64,000 nucleotides of DNA from Agelas oroides (Eukaryota > Porifera > Demospongiae > Agelasida > Agelasidae). The stretch is from NCBI GenBank assembly GCA_949130485.1, contig OX422183.1, positions 6,414,636-6,478,635 on the forward strand, given 5' to 3'. The notes below the pieces were generated by a model. It ran no database searches. It saw only the letters and a program-made list of their open reading frames with translations, and had not been told where the DNA came from. Shown in pieces: positions 21,980 through 34,500 of this stretch. A program made the translations under genes and the position numbers. The stretch's first letter is position 1. The number at the start of each line of letters is the position of its first letter.

Positions 21980-23579
21980 TTATAAAGATAGGTTACAGTT
22001 AACAAAACCTTTCTTAAACATACTAATATTAGGTGATGAAACAACGGAGTAAGGTAAACTATTCCAAATTGCTACAGCATGTGAAAAAAAGGAAAAGTAG
22101 TAAGAGTTTGTGTGAGTCTGAGGTTGTAGGAGTGTGAGAGGATGTGCGTATCTTGTGAAGTAATTGGTGCAAGGCTTATACAGTAATGGTGCATTAGGAA
22201 AGTCAACAAATCCATGAATAATTTTGTATGTTCAAGGTACACAGCATATCACAGTAAGCATCATCCCAACATTTGGTACAGACCCTACATGCGAAACGTT
22301 GTACTGATTGAAGTTCTTGTTTGTCCTTAGACAGGTGAGGGTCCCAAACAGCAGTTGCATATTCAAGATGGGGGCGGATAAATGCCACATATAGTTGCTT
22401 TAGAGTGTCCACATCAGAGTATCTGTAAAATTTGTGGTAGAGCAGGCCAATTTGCTGTCGAGCTTTAGAACAAATTGTAGATATGTGTGCTGACCAGGAC
22501 AGATCAGATGTTAACAGGATTCCAAGGTACTTGTAGGAATACACTCTCTCTAGGGGTTGGCCACTGATTACTAACACAGTTGGCATGGTGGAGTCCCTCT
22601 TACGAGTCACAAGCATGCACTTACACTTATCACAGTTCAACTGTAGCTTGTGGGCTGAGATCCAATCGGATAGTGCATTGATTTCTGCTTGCAAGGTTTG
22701 GTAGTCAGAAGGGGATTGGATAGTCCTGTACAAGAGAAGATCATCAGCATACAGACTCATGCTGCTGTTGGACAGGGCATTGGTAAGGCCATCAATGTAA
22801 ATTATGAACAGTAGGGGACCTAGCACGGAGCCTTGAGGGACACCTGAGAGGACTGGTTGGGAGAGGGAAGTAGCGCCTTCAACTCCAATGCACTGACTTC
22901 TGTCTGTCAAGTAGTCAACAATCCACTTGAGTTAAAACTCATTGATGTTCAACTGTCTCAGTTTTGCAATAAGGGAACGATGAGGCACACTGTCAAATGC
23001 TTTCTGAAGGTCAAAAAAGATGGCACATACCTCGGAACCACTGTCAAGAGTTTGATGCCAGTCATGAGTGGCAGACAGAACAGCATCTGTTGTTGACCTG
23101 CCTGGTAGAAAGCCCCATTGCTTAGTGGAGATGGGTGCATGCTCAAGTAGATGGTCATAAAGTAGGTTGCTCATGTGACGTTCTAAAACTTTGGAGAGGA
23201 CTGGGAGAAGAGAAATTGGGCGATAATTTGACGGGTCAGAATAGTCACCTTTCTTTGGAATGGGTACCACTAAAGATGATTTCCAATCTGTCAGTAGTTT
23301 TCCACTTGCAATTGACATGTTGAATAGTTTAGTAATGGCAGGGGCAATGCTGTATGAGGTTGACTTCAACATCCTTGCAGATATACCATCAGGTCCATTC
23401 GACTTAGAAACATCAAGGGAACCTAACATTGACAGTACCTCTTCTTCTGTGCAAAGGAGGTATGATGGACATAATGAAGGATCAGTTTCAGGAAGGTTGT
23501 CATAAGTGAGCGGTGGTTCTGATAGATTAAAATATTTTGAAAAGCATTGCCCAAGTAGGGCGGCCTTGTCTGCAGTCAC
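21980..23579 (-). mobile_element. Non-LTR retrotransposon (LINE) reverse transcriptase, 5'-truncated
   Basis: The reading frame runs from 23579 to about 22203 with one in-frame TAA near 22928, then continues in another frame to a stop at 21980. Motifs in order: 'NGPDGISARMLK', 'WKSSLVVPIPKKGD', 'NYRPISLLPVLSKVLE', 'FLPGRSTTDA', 'FFDLQKAFDSVPH', 'LSGVPQGSVLGPLLF', the catalytic YADD box, 'YKYLGILLT', and the C-terminal 'LHLEYA..VWDPHL' type segment. This is a Jockey/CR1-like LINE RT. The endonuclease and ORF1 are missing. One stop plus one late frame change suggests a fairly young but dead copy. Confidence 0.9.
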
Positions 23580-23947
23580 TGGGAATTCAGTAGCTCACTT
23601 CCCTCTCACCACCACTTTTGTTTTTTATCACATCTGTGGCATTAGCTACCACACCTCGTTTTGTATCTCAGCACGGCTGTACTACACAGTATGCCAGTTA
23701 TGGCCAGCCAAAGACACTTTTTATACAGCTGGTTTGGCTATTCTACCTAACACTCTGTTATCCAGCTCTGAGCTCACTAGCTAATTAGCTCAGAAATGTA
23801 ACCAAATACGTATGTATGTTTTACAGCTGCTGAGTTACCATGACGTGTCTGCCAGTAAACAATCAGTATATACATATAGCTACCAACTATGAACTACATT
23901 CAATGTCAGACTGTGTGTGCTATCACATCCAATTTCTTCATATAGAG

Positions 23948-26900
23948 TCACTGTGGGTGTTCATAAATGAGAGGCTTCTCCCTCTCACCACCACTCTGGT
24001 CAATCTGTCCGTAGGCTGAACACTCCTTTGTGGGGATCTCGGTAGTCACAGCAGTGGGCCTACAGTGATGACATTGTAATTATATAATGCTAACTAAGCT
24101 AATACTAGTTAACAAGAAATGGAAAATGGGAAACAAGACTAGTTACTGACTGAATTTTTCATGGATGACTACCAGTACTATATGGAAATTACATAACTAC
24201 TTCTCATATAAACTTTCAGTGTGTTTGTCTTTATATATAAGATAACTGACCTAGTAACCATGGCAACTACCACTTGGACATCACATACCAACCATGGAAT
24301 CGTGGATATTTTGTTCTGTCATGTTTACAAAGGTATCCACTACCATACTAATTAAAATGAACCACCATCAGGTAAGTATAGGATTGCTTTACAGTACATC
24401 TCCCCTAACTTGTCATTATATTCTGTCACGTATCTCCCAATCCCATGGCATTCCAAAGTTTTACAGGAGGACCCAAACAACATTTGGAAAAAAATTAATC
24501 AGAATCAAAATATTCGTTTTTGAGATAGCAGGTCAAAGTGCACTAATCATGACCTTTGACCCGAACTTTATGGGATAGACTTGTTAATTATATTAAACGA
24601 AAGGAAATTTTATGAGCTACAAGCGGTGTATCTCATAAAGTTAATCTCTTACAAAGTTATGGTTAATTTAGTAACAGCAGGTAAGCTAAAATTTTCGAAA
24701 ATCAATTTTTCATCTGGTTCTAACTCTGAAGCCATACATCGCAGAATGCTGAAACTCACCTCAACAGACACTGTGTCAAAGCCAAGTTTCGTTCAAATCG
24801 GTGAGGGTAAGGATTTTTTTGTGTGTTGATTGAATGACCCATAAGTCTACACAGGAATACAGAATACGCTTGCGTACTACTAGCTCATGCAGTGTTTGCA
24901 TGCCTGCATCCATCATAGCCATTATTTGATTACTTACAAAGCTACAAACCATTTAAGGGGATGAGAGAGACTTCCTATTGACTATTGACTAAGTGTTATA
25001 CTTAATATTATAACTAAGAGGAGAACATCTTAATGCCTTGATGTCATACCGATGTAACAATGTTTGTTAGTGTAATAATATATTGTGCATTTTACTGTTC
25101 GGATGGTTCTAATTGAGTATACTCTGTGTACAATGAAAACACTTGCGAACTATATTAGCACAAGTAATCTATAAACATGCAAGAAATGTTTTTCTCATTA
25201 CCGTGTTTGGCTCTTTATCCTAGCTATGGACCTGCACACAGAGAGAGAAAGCCACTGCCATAAGTTTAGGATCAAACTCCCTGTCCTTTCATACATAATC
25301 ATGATAGTGCAGTACATGCTCTGAAATAGTGTAATGTGTTTACACTGGTATTACATAGTAATTCTGTCTGTGCAGTTTTGTGCTACCATTGATGACAGAC
25401 CTGAAGTTTACCTCCATAAGTGCCAGATGACTGCAGACTGTACAACAGCCATCACCAGGAGGACCAACACTGCTGTAACTGCAACTCCTGTTGCTGCCCA
25501 AGCAGATGAACACTGAGTGGGTACTTCAGATGAGATGCATGGAGTGTCTGAAGATAAAATTCAGTGTTAATAATGCTTACCACTAGCTTAGCCCACTGCA
25601 CTTCAATAGTACTTTAACACCTATAGAGACAATGTTTCTCCTGGATACACATTGCAGCCCAAACCACCTGATCATGCATAGCTTTTGCACAAACTACTTT
25701 ATACACAGATATGATATGCTATGTCTGTTTAATTCTGTGAGTGAAGCTGTTGGTCAGCTCAGTTAGCTGGTTTCCAGACCACTAAGGGACTGGGAACAAG
25801 ACTGCATATTGCTGCATTGCTTAAGGCCAAACTAGGCTAGCTACATTGATGTACCTGTACAGCCAAAACACTCTGCTTGAGAATTATCTCCAATCTAAAC
25901 AAGACTGTAAAACACATACAGGCAGCAGGACTACCAATGTCAACAGAACTTTACCTGAGACTTGTCTGCACAGATACATTATCCATGTGTCAGGAAAACA
26001 CTTGTGAAATACATGCCGACTTCCAGATAGACATTAAAAATACCTTGCAGTGAAAGGAATGCTACACCCTCCCTCCTGTGTTCTCCAGCAGTGGCCACTA
26101 CAGTGATGGTGTAGTTTGTGTTGCACTGGAGGTCAGTGAGAGTGGTCTCAGTTGTTGCTGGGTCACTGAGCTGCAGGGTGGACTCACCACCTCCCTCGGG
26201 ATGGTAGGTCACAGTGGTAGTGTTGAAGCAGTTGGGAGCTGGGCCCAAACTAGTCCACTGCCATGTTGTTCTGACACTTGAGTCACTTGTGAACTGAGCA
26301 GTGACCTCAGTGGGAGTGGGAGGGGCTATGGGTGGTATATATGTATACAGTGTTATAAGAAATTACAGTCGACTGTATGAAGGGTTACATAACAGGCACA
26401 GTACCTCTTGGTGGTAGAGAAACCATTCTGGGGACACTTGTGTCATTGTGACCGCATCTGGCATTAACCCAGATGGTGTACTTTGTGTTACACTGGAGGT
26501 TAGACAAGGTGGCACTGGTTGCTGTTGTATTGTCCACTGTGTACATCATCAGAGGGCCTCCCTCAGGTTGGTAGTGAACTGTAACAAGGTCAAGTACACC
26601 CTGACATGACCACTTCCATGACACTCTGATACTTGTGTTGTCTGCAGTGACTTCAGCTCTCACTCCAAATGGGACTGGTATTGCTGCATGTGTAATGGTG
26701 AAACCATCATCAAGTTTTGATGTGATTTAATTAAAGTTTCAATTTATTTATACCTCCAACAAGCAATTCCACTTGTGGACTCTTCCATGCACCCTTCTGA
26801 CTTGAGCTATCAACTACCACCCTGATGTAGTACTGTGTAGCACACTGGAGACCAGTCTGAATGACCTCGGTCTCTGATATATTAGCAGTGTTGTATGTTG

Positions 26901-27368
26901 ATGATAGATTTCCTCTTTCACTCAGTTTGAACTTCACCCTCACAGATGCCACACACTCAGGTGGTACTGTTGTGCTCCAGATCACTCTAACACCAGGGGT
27001 TGAGCCACTCACACTTGCAGCATTCATAGTAACCGTGGCATTGCCTAGCGAGATAGAATTCAGGAACAGAATACATAAACGTATATGCACGCTCATCACC
27101 TCTTTTCCAGCTACCCTCAAACCTAGGCTTTCCTTTCCAGATCAATTTGTCTCTACTATAAAGCAGCAAGACAATATCCGGCACGGAAAACCTGGGCCCA
27201 AGGGTTAGTCTCGCGTAGCCAGACTTTCCGGCGAGAGTCTGGCTACGCGAGACTAAGTATATGTATAGCCAACTACCTCGTACCTGAGACCAGGGAGCAA
27301 TTGTGCCCTCCAACTAGCATGCAGCTACTGAGCACCAACAAAACGAGCGACGACAAACTACCGTCCAT
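23948..27368 (-). CDS. Receptor M2: three FN3 domains, membrane helix, ITIM-like tail (about 404 aa)
   Basis: Exons in transcript order: 27284-27368 signal peptide ([15 protein letters not shown]), 26754-27044 FN3-1, 26405-26683 FN3-2, 26044-26325 FN3-3, 25412-25547 stalk/membrane (ATGVAVTAVLVLLVMAVV), 25202-25231 juxtamembrane microexon, 23948-24059 tail. Lengths sum to 1215 nt, in frame with no stop. The tail reads RPTAVTTEIPTKECSAYGQ, then DQSGGEREKPLIYEHPQ and a stop; SAYGQI fits the ITIM pattern (S/I/V/L)xYxx(I/V/L). The 30-nt microexon normally placed between FN3-3 and the membrane exon is inverted here (about 25951-25990), and skipping it keeps phase 1. The gene converges on PTP-A. Role by analogy: a surface receptor whose tail recruits SH2-domain proteins when phosphorylated (inference). 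Confidence 0.82.
24060..25200. repeat. M2 last intron with a dispersed repeat
   Basis: Part of this intron (about 24360-24840) shares blocks with 30130-30580, including 'gacctttgacccgaacttta', 'tctgaagccataca' and 'caagtttcgttcaaatc'. Some blocks are in the same order and some inverted, so the copies have been internally rearranged. No coding potential seen. Confidence 0.5.
27206..27255. repeat. 50-bp perfect micro-hairpin
   Basis: Arms 'tagtctcgcgtagccagact' and its exact reverse complement around a 10-base centre. It lies in M2 intron 1. Looks like a minimal MITE. Confidence 0.85.
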
Positions 27369-27545
27369 GTCAGTCGAAAGAGCGGGCAACCTACGATCCA
27401 GTACAATGAAGGGGGCCGGATGACTCAAATTTTCTTGTATACACATTTGAGTTGACAAGCATGCAGTTCAATTTTAGGTGGCAGAGAACCCTGTTACTTT
27501 CAAGGTCGACAAACCTGGAATCCAAGCTGATAGACTTCTTTGTCT

Positions 27546-28328
27546 TGTTAACCCTCGGCGCGCATGCGCAGCGAGGGTTACAGTACTTGGTCTGTGTGTC
27601 TGTGTGTGTGTGTCTGTCTGTGTGTCTGTGTGTGTGTGTCTGTCTGTGTGTCTGTTACTCAACATCTCACTTTATACGTGATTATTCGTGCCACAAACGA
27701 TACTAACCTTCTCAGCGGCGGATGAAGGTCGAAATTTTAAGCGATTTTCTCCGAAAATGCTTCGTTGCGAAGCTAGAGCGTTTCCTGTTGGTACGGCTAC
27801 ATGATAAGTCGGCCATTTTTTACTCCGCGGAAAACGTGCATGCGTATGAATCTGGACCACGTGGCTAGCGGCGATTTTTTTCTTGGGAGAGACGTTCTTT
27901 GCGAGTTCGATTATTGGCCATTGGCAGTAAGTATGCCTCCAACAAAGATATGCCCGCAGTGTAAAGCTGCTGTACCTGTAAGACGAAAGACATGTGAACG
28001 CAGTGATCATGTCTTTCGATCCAAACGAAAAGCAGAGTGTAATTTGCGAGGGAAAGCTATGAAACGTATGAGATCAGTAGAATCAGATAGTGTGAAATCA
28101 GCTAGGAAAGCTACTCGTGAGCGAACTTTGTATAGGCAGGAACAAAACAGATTGCGCATGGTAAGCATGAGAGACTCTGAAACCTTTGAGCAAACTCTGC
28201 AGAGGAAAGAGCGAGATAGAATGCACAAAGTAAGCATGAGATAGTTATTATTGCTAAGTCATAACTTAGTCACTGTGCTGTGTCATGTGTGTATAAATAG
28301 TAACAATGATGTTTGCTGCTCTAAATAT
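27546..28328 (+). mobile_element. DNA element beginning with an AACCCTCGGCGC palindrome
   Basis: Starts with a 30-bp palindrome (aaccctcggcgc, gcatgc, gcagcgagggtt), then TG-rich repeats, then about 350 bp that match 53573-52972 in inverse orientation nearly base for base. The 52972-53573 copy has the AACCCTCGGCGC end at both sides, so it is an internally deleted derivative. This copy carries an ORF (27933-28244). Confidence 0.6.
27933..28244 (+). CDS. Element-borne basic protein with zinc-ribbon-like start (103 aa)
   Basis: Starts MPPTKICPQCKAAVPVRRKT: a CPQC half zinc ribbon whose second Cys pair is degraded. A basic segment with two imperfect 'ET.EQTL.R...R..M.SMR' repeats follows. I associate such N-termini with helicase-bearing or other large transposon proteins of invertebrates, but cannot assign a family. 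Truncated: no catalytic domain follows before a stop. Confidence 0.35.
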   Translation: MPPTKICPQCKAAVPVRRKTCERSDHVFRSKRKAECNLRGKAMKRMRSVESDSVKSARKATRERTLYRQEQNRLRMVSMRDSETFEQTLQRKERDRMHKVSMR

Positions 28329-29730
28329 CAGAGAGTCGGTAGACTCTCTATGTAGGGATGGCGCCGACGCGCAATATATGCAATACTTAAGCAAAAGCCG
28401 TATAACTTCACCACAAACGCGCTAAAAGCTTATTTAAGCGCCCAGGCTTCCTCTTTGGGTGCCTTTGTGATCAGCAAGACTCATATAGTTGCCCAAAACC
28501 CACGCGGAAGACAGCTAAACGCAAAAGTGTGCGGTAGCAAAAGTGCCATTTTTTGTATTCTTTCTTTCTTTCTTCTTTGTTCAGACCACTTGTCAAACGA
28601 CGATAACTCGAAAACGGTTCAAGCACTCACCTTGATTTTAGCACGAAACGGATGCTCATCACAGCGTGCAGCTTCCCAACCACTCAGCAACTTCATAGCT
28701 TCAAATTCACCCTGGTCAACAAAAGCCATTCACAACACTCTGAGGCTGCTGTCCGTTGCTTAGGACGCCATTTTCTAATTTTGTACGCATGCGCACACGA
28801 AGTCTCGTTCCCAGACCAAAGACCACGGTCATCGGTCTGGAAGCGAGACTAGTATATACACAAGCGAAATGGCCAGCGGGCAGTACGCGTGGCTGGCACA
28901 GTCTTTCCCGGGTTCCCCCCGCGGCATTGGGCAAGGCTTATGAACACCACGTAGGTAAGGCGCTACCTGCTTGTAGCTATACACTAAAATAGCCTACTCA
29001 CAGCTTTAGTGAACTGTAAAGCTAGGATGGTCAGTTGTCAGTATCATTGATAGTTTTCTGTGCTGCAGCTGGTCAGTCGTCATGACAACTGAATCATGAA
29101 ATTTGTTTCACAAAGTTTGGTAGGGAGAGTGGTTGGCCCTTCATCATGTTCTAGCTGCTATACCGGTATTACACATAATTATTACATGCCTGGAACCACT
29201 ACTAAACTGTCAACGCCGTTTCAAAAGTTCTGGTGTTGCGGTTACACTTGGTCTAACTGTAACTGAGAATAACATCAAAAAAGTACAGAAACAAGACTTA
29301 AAAAACATTTAAAATGTAAAAAGATGTAGGGATGGCATGCCAAAAAGTAGGCAAACAAGATAGGGATAATGCATGAAAGCAAAGCCCCATCCCTACATCT
29401 TTTTCACACTACAGCTGATGCAATGCTGCTAGATCATATTAGCCTCGTTATGAGCCGGCATGTGGGAGAAGAAAAGGGCCTGGGGACGAGGCTAGAACCA
29501 TGCCATATACTTTAAAGACACTATCACAAGTCTGCAGTTAGCCTCGTTCCCAGGTCGAACAGGCCTGGGGACGAGGCTAGTCTGCAGTCTACTCCAACTA
29601 ACTGCTTAAGTTGTTGAAGAGGTTCCGTATAACATAATGCTACCAAGGTCATACTAGCCTCCTTCCCAGACCACGTGGGAGGAGGAAGTGGCCTGAGAAC
29701 AAGGCTACGGCCATGAACTGCCAGTGACCC
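28329..29730. mobile_element. TIR element (ATGTAGGGATGG ends), left arm of a 29.6-kb-spaced inverted repeat
   Basis: Nearly identical in reverse complement to 59310-61079. ATGTAGGGATGG at about 28351, with its complement at about 29390, could be TIRs; a nested short segment with the same ends lies at 29326-29399. Also present are 'agagagtcggtagactctct', a palindrome at the outer edge, and several micro-hairpins. The ORF over 28455-28763 differs at only two residues from its counterpart. No transposase recognised. Confidence 0.6.
29441..29707. repeat. Cluster of three 'gcctcgttcccagg' micro-hairpins
   Basis: Hairpins at about 29441-29493, 29541-29579 and 29655-29706, each 40-55 bp with arms like 'tagcctcgt.cccagg' and inverted copies. 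Others are at 28803-28849, 46149-46213, 55800-55845, 59315-59365, 59442-59480 and 59528-59582. Confidence 0.75.
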
Positions 29731-30667
29731 TTTTAGCCCGACGCGCATGCGCAGAAATTGATGGCGTGGTTACGAGAGAAGCTAATAAAAAATGGCGATT
29801 TAGTGTAGTGTTGATTCATTGCGTTATATCTTTTAAAATAGCTGAGTTCAGGCAATGATAGTTAGGCTTAGCTTAGTTGAAAACAAACCTGCTTTACTCA
29901 GAACGTAGTCAGAAGACCCGCTAATGAAGTGCGAAGAAGCTACAACGGTGGAAACGTAGGTACCCGCTGTGTACCTGAAAATGACCGATAATACACGGCA
30001 AAAGTTGGCAGACAGTTTCAGCGAAGGTACGTTTCAACTGTCTCTGACACAATTAGATAGTATATAGACGATAGAACAAGTAGCGTGTGGATATAAGCTG
30101 TACTGTGGCTAACTACGATCGGCAGGCAAACGTATATCCCATAAAGTTCGGGTCAAAGGTCACCACTAGTGTACTTTGACCTTTGCTCTCTCAAAAACTG
30201 ATGTTTTGATTTGAATCAATTTTTTTTACTAAATGTTCTTTGGGGCCTTCTCTTTAAGTGCAGTAAAATTGGTTTTGGGACTGCCATGGGATTCCGAGAT
30301 ACTTGACAGAATGTAATGGCAGTTAGGGGAGATGTGCAAGTAATCAACCGTATACTTACCCGATAGGGGTGCATTTTGATCAGTATGATCCTCGTAAACA
30401 TGACATGACAAGTAGACATAATTACGTGCCCAATGGACAATCTGAAGCCATACAACATATAATGCTGAAACTGACCATGGGTGAATGTCTCAACAGACAC
30501 TATGTAAGAACCAAGTTTCGTCCAAATCCGTGAGGGTCAGGTATTTTTTGTGTTGATTTGACATGGAATGACCCTTCTCTGAGATCAGCATCTGTCATTA
30601 CAGTGCTTTCAAGTTTAAATATTGTGACATTCATTTCTGGTATTGGTGACCCTTTTTGCTTGCACAG
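29731..30667. other. Non-coding stretch with dispersed repeat
   Basis: 30130-30580 holds the second copy of the dispersed repeat seen in the M2 intron. No gene recognised in the rest. Confidence 0.4.
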
Positions 30668-31027
30668 GAGTGCCACAGTTTTTGGTAGTCGCTCCAGTGA
30701 ACTCCACCACTGTAACTGTCTCCTAGAGTGAGGTTCAGTGCTTCAATGGAAGTGAAGCAGTCACCCACTACCTTGTACAGTACCAGCCCCTACTTGGTGG
30801 TTCTGTGAAGAATGTAACAAATAACAGAATATTTCAGGTCTGAGATCAAATTGTATGTATACATTTTGAGTGGCTGCAATTGGAGTGAATCATAAAGATA
30901 GGACCATTCAGCAAACTTGCCAATACATCTCTACCTGGTGAATGTAGGAGATAATCCAGAGTGTTGGATTGCAATAATGAGTGTTTTGACTGTACAGGTA
31001 CAACATCCATGTATCCAGATGACTCAG
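30668..31027 (+). pseudogene. Orphan fourth-type FN3 exon and microexon
   Basis: 30668-30937 matches the FN3-4 exon of PTP-A (11148-11426) with intact acceptor and donor, but has stops inside (for example TCC TAG where others read TCC TGG). 30998-31027 is a 30-nt microexon (TTSMYPDDS) with good splice signals, and a stalk-like fragment follows at about 31108. Remnant of a plus-strand receptor just upstream of PTP-B. Confidence 0.65.
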
Positions 31028-31299
31028 GTAATGTTCTGTTGATATTGTTCCACTGTTGCATGGAAACAAAACTGTATCAGTTTATTTTGTCTATACACAA
31101 TGTGTAGATCAGCCTGGAGTATCCTGGAGCCTCAATCATGTGATTATAAACCATAGTAGATGCAATAACGAGTAATACAGCTAGCCTATATAGTTGGTTG
31201 TCATCAGGAAGTGCAGTATGTAGCTAGCTAGCTACTCCTGTCCCAATTAAGTTGTGCATTCCCCAAATCCTGTTTTGTTATCAAGCATTAAGATGTATC

Positions 31300-31508
31300 A
31301 AAGCCACTTTGACATTTCTGTGATGTGAAGCAGAACCCACTCCTCACAGTTTGATTCACTTTCTTGTTCACCTTCTTATTATAGGTTGAGGGACTAATTT
31401 TGAAACACTAACTTATGCCAAACTCAATGTGTGGTCAACCTGCCCCCTCGTAAATTTTCTGTACTGGGTCCCCTTGCAAACTGCCAGAAAATTTGTCATT
31501 CAACTGAC
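31300..31508 (+). promoter_or_regulatory. Conserved 5' flank of PTP-B
   Basis: Third copy of the shared flank, with 'gttcaccttcttattatagg' and a 'gtaaattttctgtactgggt' block before the ATG at 31509. Confidence 0.5.
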
Positions 31509-34500
31509 ATGGACGGTAGTTTGTTGTCACTTGTCTTGTTGGTGCTCAGCAGCTGCATGCTAGTTGGTGGGAAATTTTGCTCGGGTACTGGGTAGTTGGC
31601 TACACATAGTAACCCTTGAATCCAGGTTTCCGTTCCGGATTCTGTCTCGCTGCTTCGTAGTAGCTAGCTCATGTAAAGTTAGCCGGAGGCTACCTGCGAG
31701 ACAAAATCTGGAACGGAAAGCCCAGGTTCGAGGGTAGCTGGAAAAGAGGTGATGAGCGTGCATATTTATTATGTTTATGTATTCTGTTCCTGAATTCTAT
31801 CCTACTAGGCAATGTTACTATGAGTACTGAGACTGTTGGTGGCTCGACCCCTGGTGTTAGAGTGACCTGGAGTACAACAGTACCATCTAAGTGTGTGGCA
31901 TCTGTGACGGTGAAGTTCAAACTGAGTGAAAAAGCATTAGCACACAACACTACTACTATATCAGCAGAGACCAAGGTCATTCAGACTGGTCTCCAGTGTG
32001 CTACAAAGTACTACATCAGGGTGGTAGTTGATAGTTCAAGTCAGATGGGTAGATGGAAGAGTCCACAAGTGGAATGGCTTGTTGGAGGTAATAAATTGAA
32101 ACTTAAATCACAGCAAAAATTGATGGTGGTTTTGTCATTGCACAGATATACCAGTCCCATTTGGAGTGAGAGTTGAAGTCACTGCAGACAACACAAGTAT
32201 CAGAGTGTCATGGTAGTGGTCATGTCAGACTCAGGGCGTGCTTGACAATGTTACAGTTTACTACCAACCTGAGGGAGGCTCTCTGATGATGTACACAGTG
32301 GAGAATACAACAGCAACGAGTGCCACCTTGCCCAACCTCCAGTGCAACACAGAGTACACCGTTTGGGTTTATGCTAGAGTTGGTCCAAATGATACAAGGA
32401 GTCTCCCCATAATAGTTTCTCTAGGCATTTGCAACGTAATCTTTTTTTTTTTACAGCAGTTATAAATTTGTACTACTGTACCACCCCATGCAGCTCTTAG
32501 GTGACTGCTCAGTTCATGCGTGGGTCGTTCAACTGTCAGAGTAGCATGGCAGTGGAGTAGTTCAGAGCCAGCTTCCTGCTGCCTCAACACCACCCATGTG
32601 ACCTATCAGACAAATTTAGTTATGCAATGTTCCGACTGCTATCTTGCAATCCTTGTATCCTAGCTGACGATGATATAAAGTGCTTTTACTTGCACAGGAG
32701 CTCCACAGTTGCTCATGGTCACTCCAGTAAACTCTACTGTCGTAAATGTCTCCTGGAGTGAGGTTCAGTGCTTCAATGGAAGTGAAACAGTCACCCATTA
32801 CATTGTGCTTATTTGGTGGTTCTGTGAATGTAACAACAAATGGTACCGTTCATGTGGTTTCAGGCCTGACACCGAATTATGTGTACACATTCTAAGTGGC
32901 TGCAGTTGGAGCTGGTAAGAAGATAGGACCATTCAGCGATCCTGTCAATGCATCTCTTCCTGGTGTGTCTAGAAGATATGGCTTGTTAGATGCAGTAATG
33001 AGTGTTTAGACTGTAATGGTAATTAGCGTAGCTCAAAATTTGGGAGGTAACATGCAAACAACTTGTTTAGTCTATGCACAACATTACACAGATGACCCTG
33101 GAGTATCCACTAACCCTGGAGCATCTACTACCCCTGGTCAGACTGATAACTCTCAGTTGTCTAGTAACACTGGCCTGGTGGCAGGTGCTGTTGTGACCAT
33201 GTTTGTGCTGGTGCTTGCAGCTGTCTGCATTGTTTTCTTGGTTGTCTGGTGCAGGTAGGTATTAATGCTCGTGTCACCACTATTGTTGCTGCTGCATCAA
33301 AATATATATACACCCCACTTGGAAGTGGAACTCTTAGTTTGCTTTCTAGAAGGTAGTCTGTAAATAATGTGCTCTCTTTGACTAGAGATCTAATACTAGA
33401 AGTGACCACACCTGCATGCATGCTTGCGACAGTAACTGTGGCTCCCTTGAGCTGTAGACTAGCCTTTACCTTCTTCACTAGAGGATAGAGGATTCTGCAC
33501 ATGACAGTACTGCCCTTATCGTGTCAGGGTCTAGCATCTACATGGTGAACCTAAAAAATGGTCTAGATGATCTAACTCCCACTGTGCCGCATATGCTAAA
33601 TGGGGCGATATTTATCTAGGTTGGAGTTTACCTGGGAATAAAATCTGCTGCTTGTGAACTGTTTATCATCAGACCAGGGTGGTTGCTTTGGCTGGAAAGA
33701 GAAACTATGAGGGGGTATTAGACTTTAACTAACACAATTGATGTCACTGCGACTATGGCATTTTTAATACAGCTGCTATAGTTCTTGATTCTTTTCCACT
33801 AGTGGTTGAGATAGCTCTATTAAAGAGCACCCCCAGTTTAATTTAAAAAGCCTATAAGCACATCATTTGTGTTAATTTCTCAGACACAGACGAGTTAGCG
33901 GAAAGGATGCTGCAGTGGAATTAGCTGACATGGCAGATAGCAACAGTGTTGACAGTAAAGAGGAGCAGGACACAGACATGTCTGTTGACAATGTCTGCTA
34001 TGCAAAGATTAAAATTCCATGTAAGAGAGGAAGTGGAAAAGATGCTGTAGTAGTGGAGGAGGCTGTCATGATGGATGAGAGCAGTGTTGACAGCAAAGAG
34101 CAGGACATGGGCACACCTGTTGACAACATCTGTTATAAGAAACTTCAAAGTAAGTGGTCAAGAGCTGATTACTTAGGCCCTAAACCATGTTTGTGAAGGT
34201 CTTGCAATAACTAAATAATCATTACACACACAGCCTCTCCACCAACCATTGTGGATTACCAGCGGGAAGTGCAGTGTTTGGAGGGAGAGCAGGTTAGCCT
34301 CATAGTGAAGGCTACTGGCAGACCCACCCCAACTGTCTCTTGGTTCTTCAATGGGAGGAAGGTGGAGGATGACTACTCCTCTGAACTTAGGAAAGATGGA
34401 TCACTGGTACTCGTGTCTGTGGACCCAAAGCATGCCGGCACTTACACCTTCACTCTCAGCAACAGGGTGGGCAGTGTGGAGGGGTGCACCAAGCTGGTGG

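Noticed and set aside
28455-28763. 102-residue ORF conserved in two copies (also 60642-60950 minus)
   Set aside because: Identity is explained by recent duplication of the whole TIR element; no domain, and the opposite strand is equally open.
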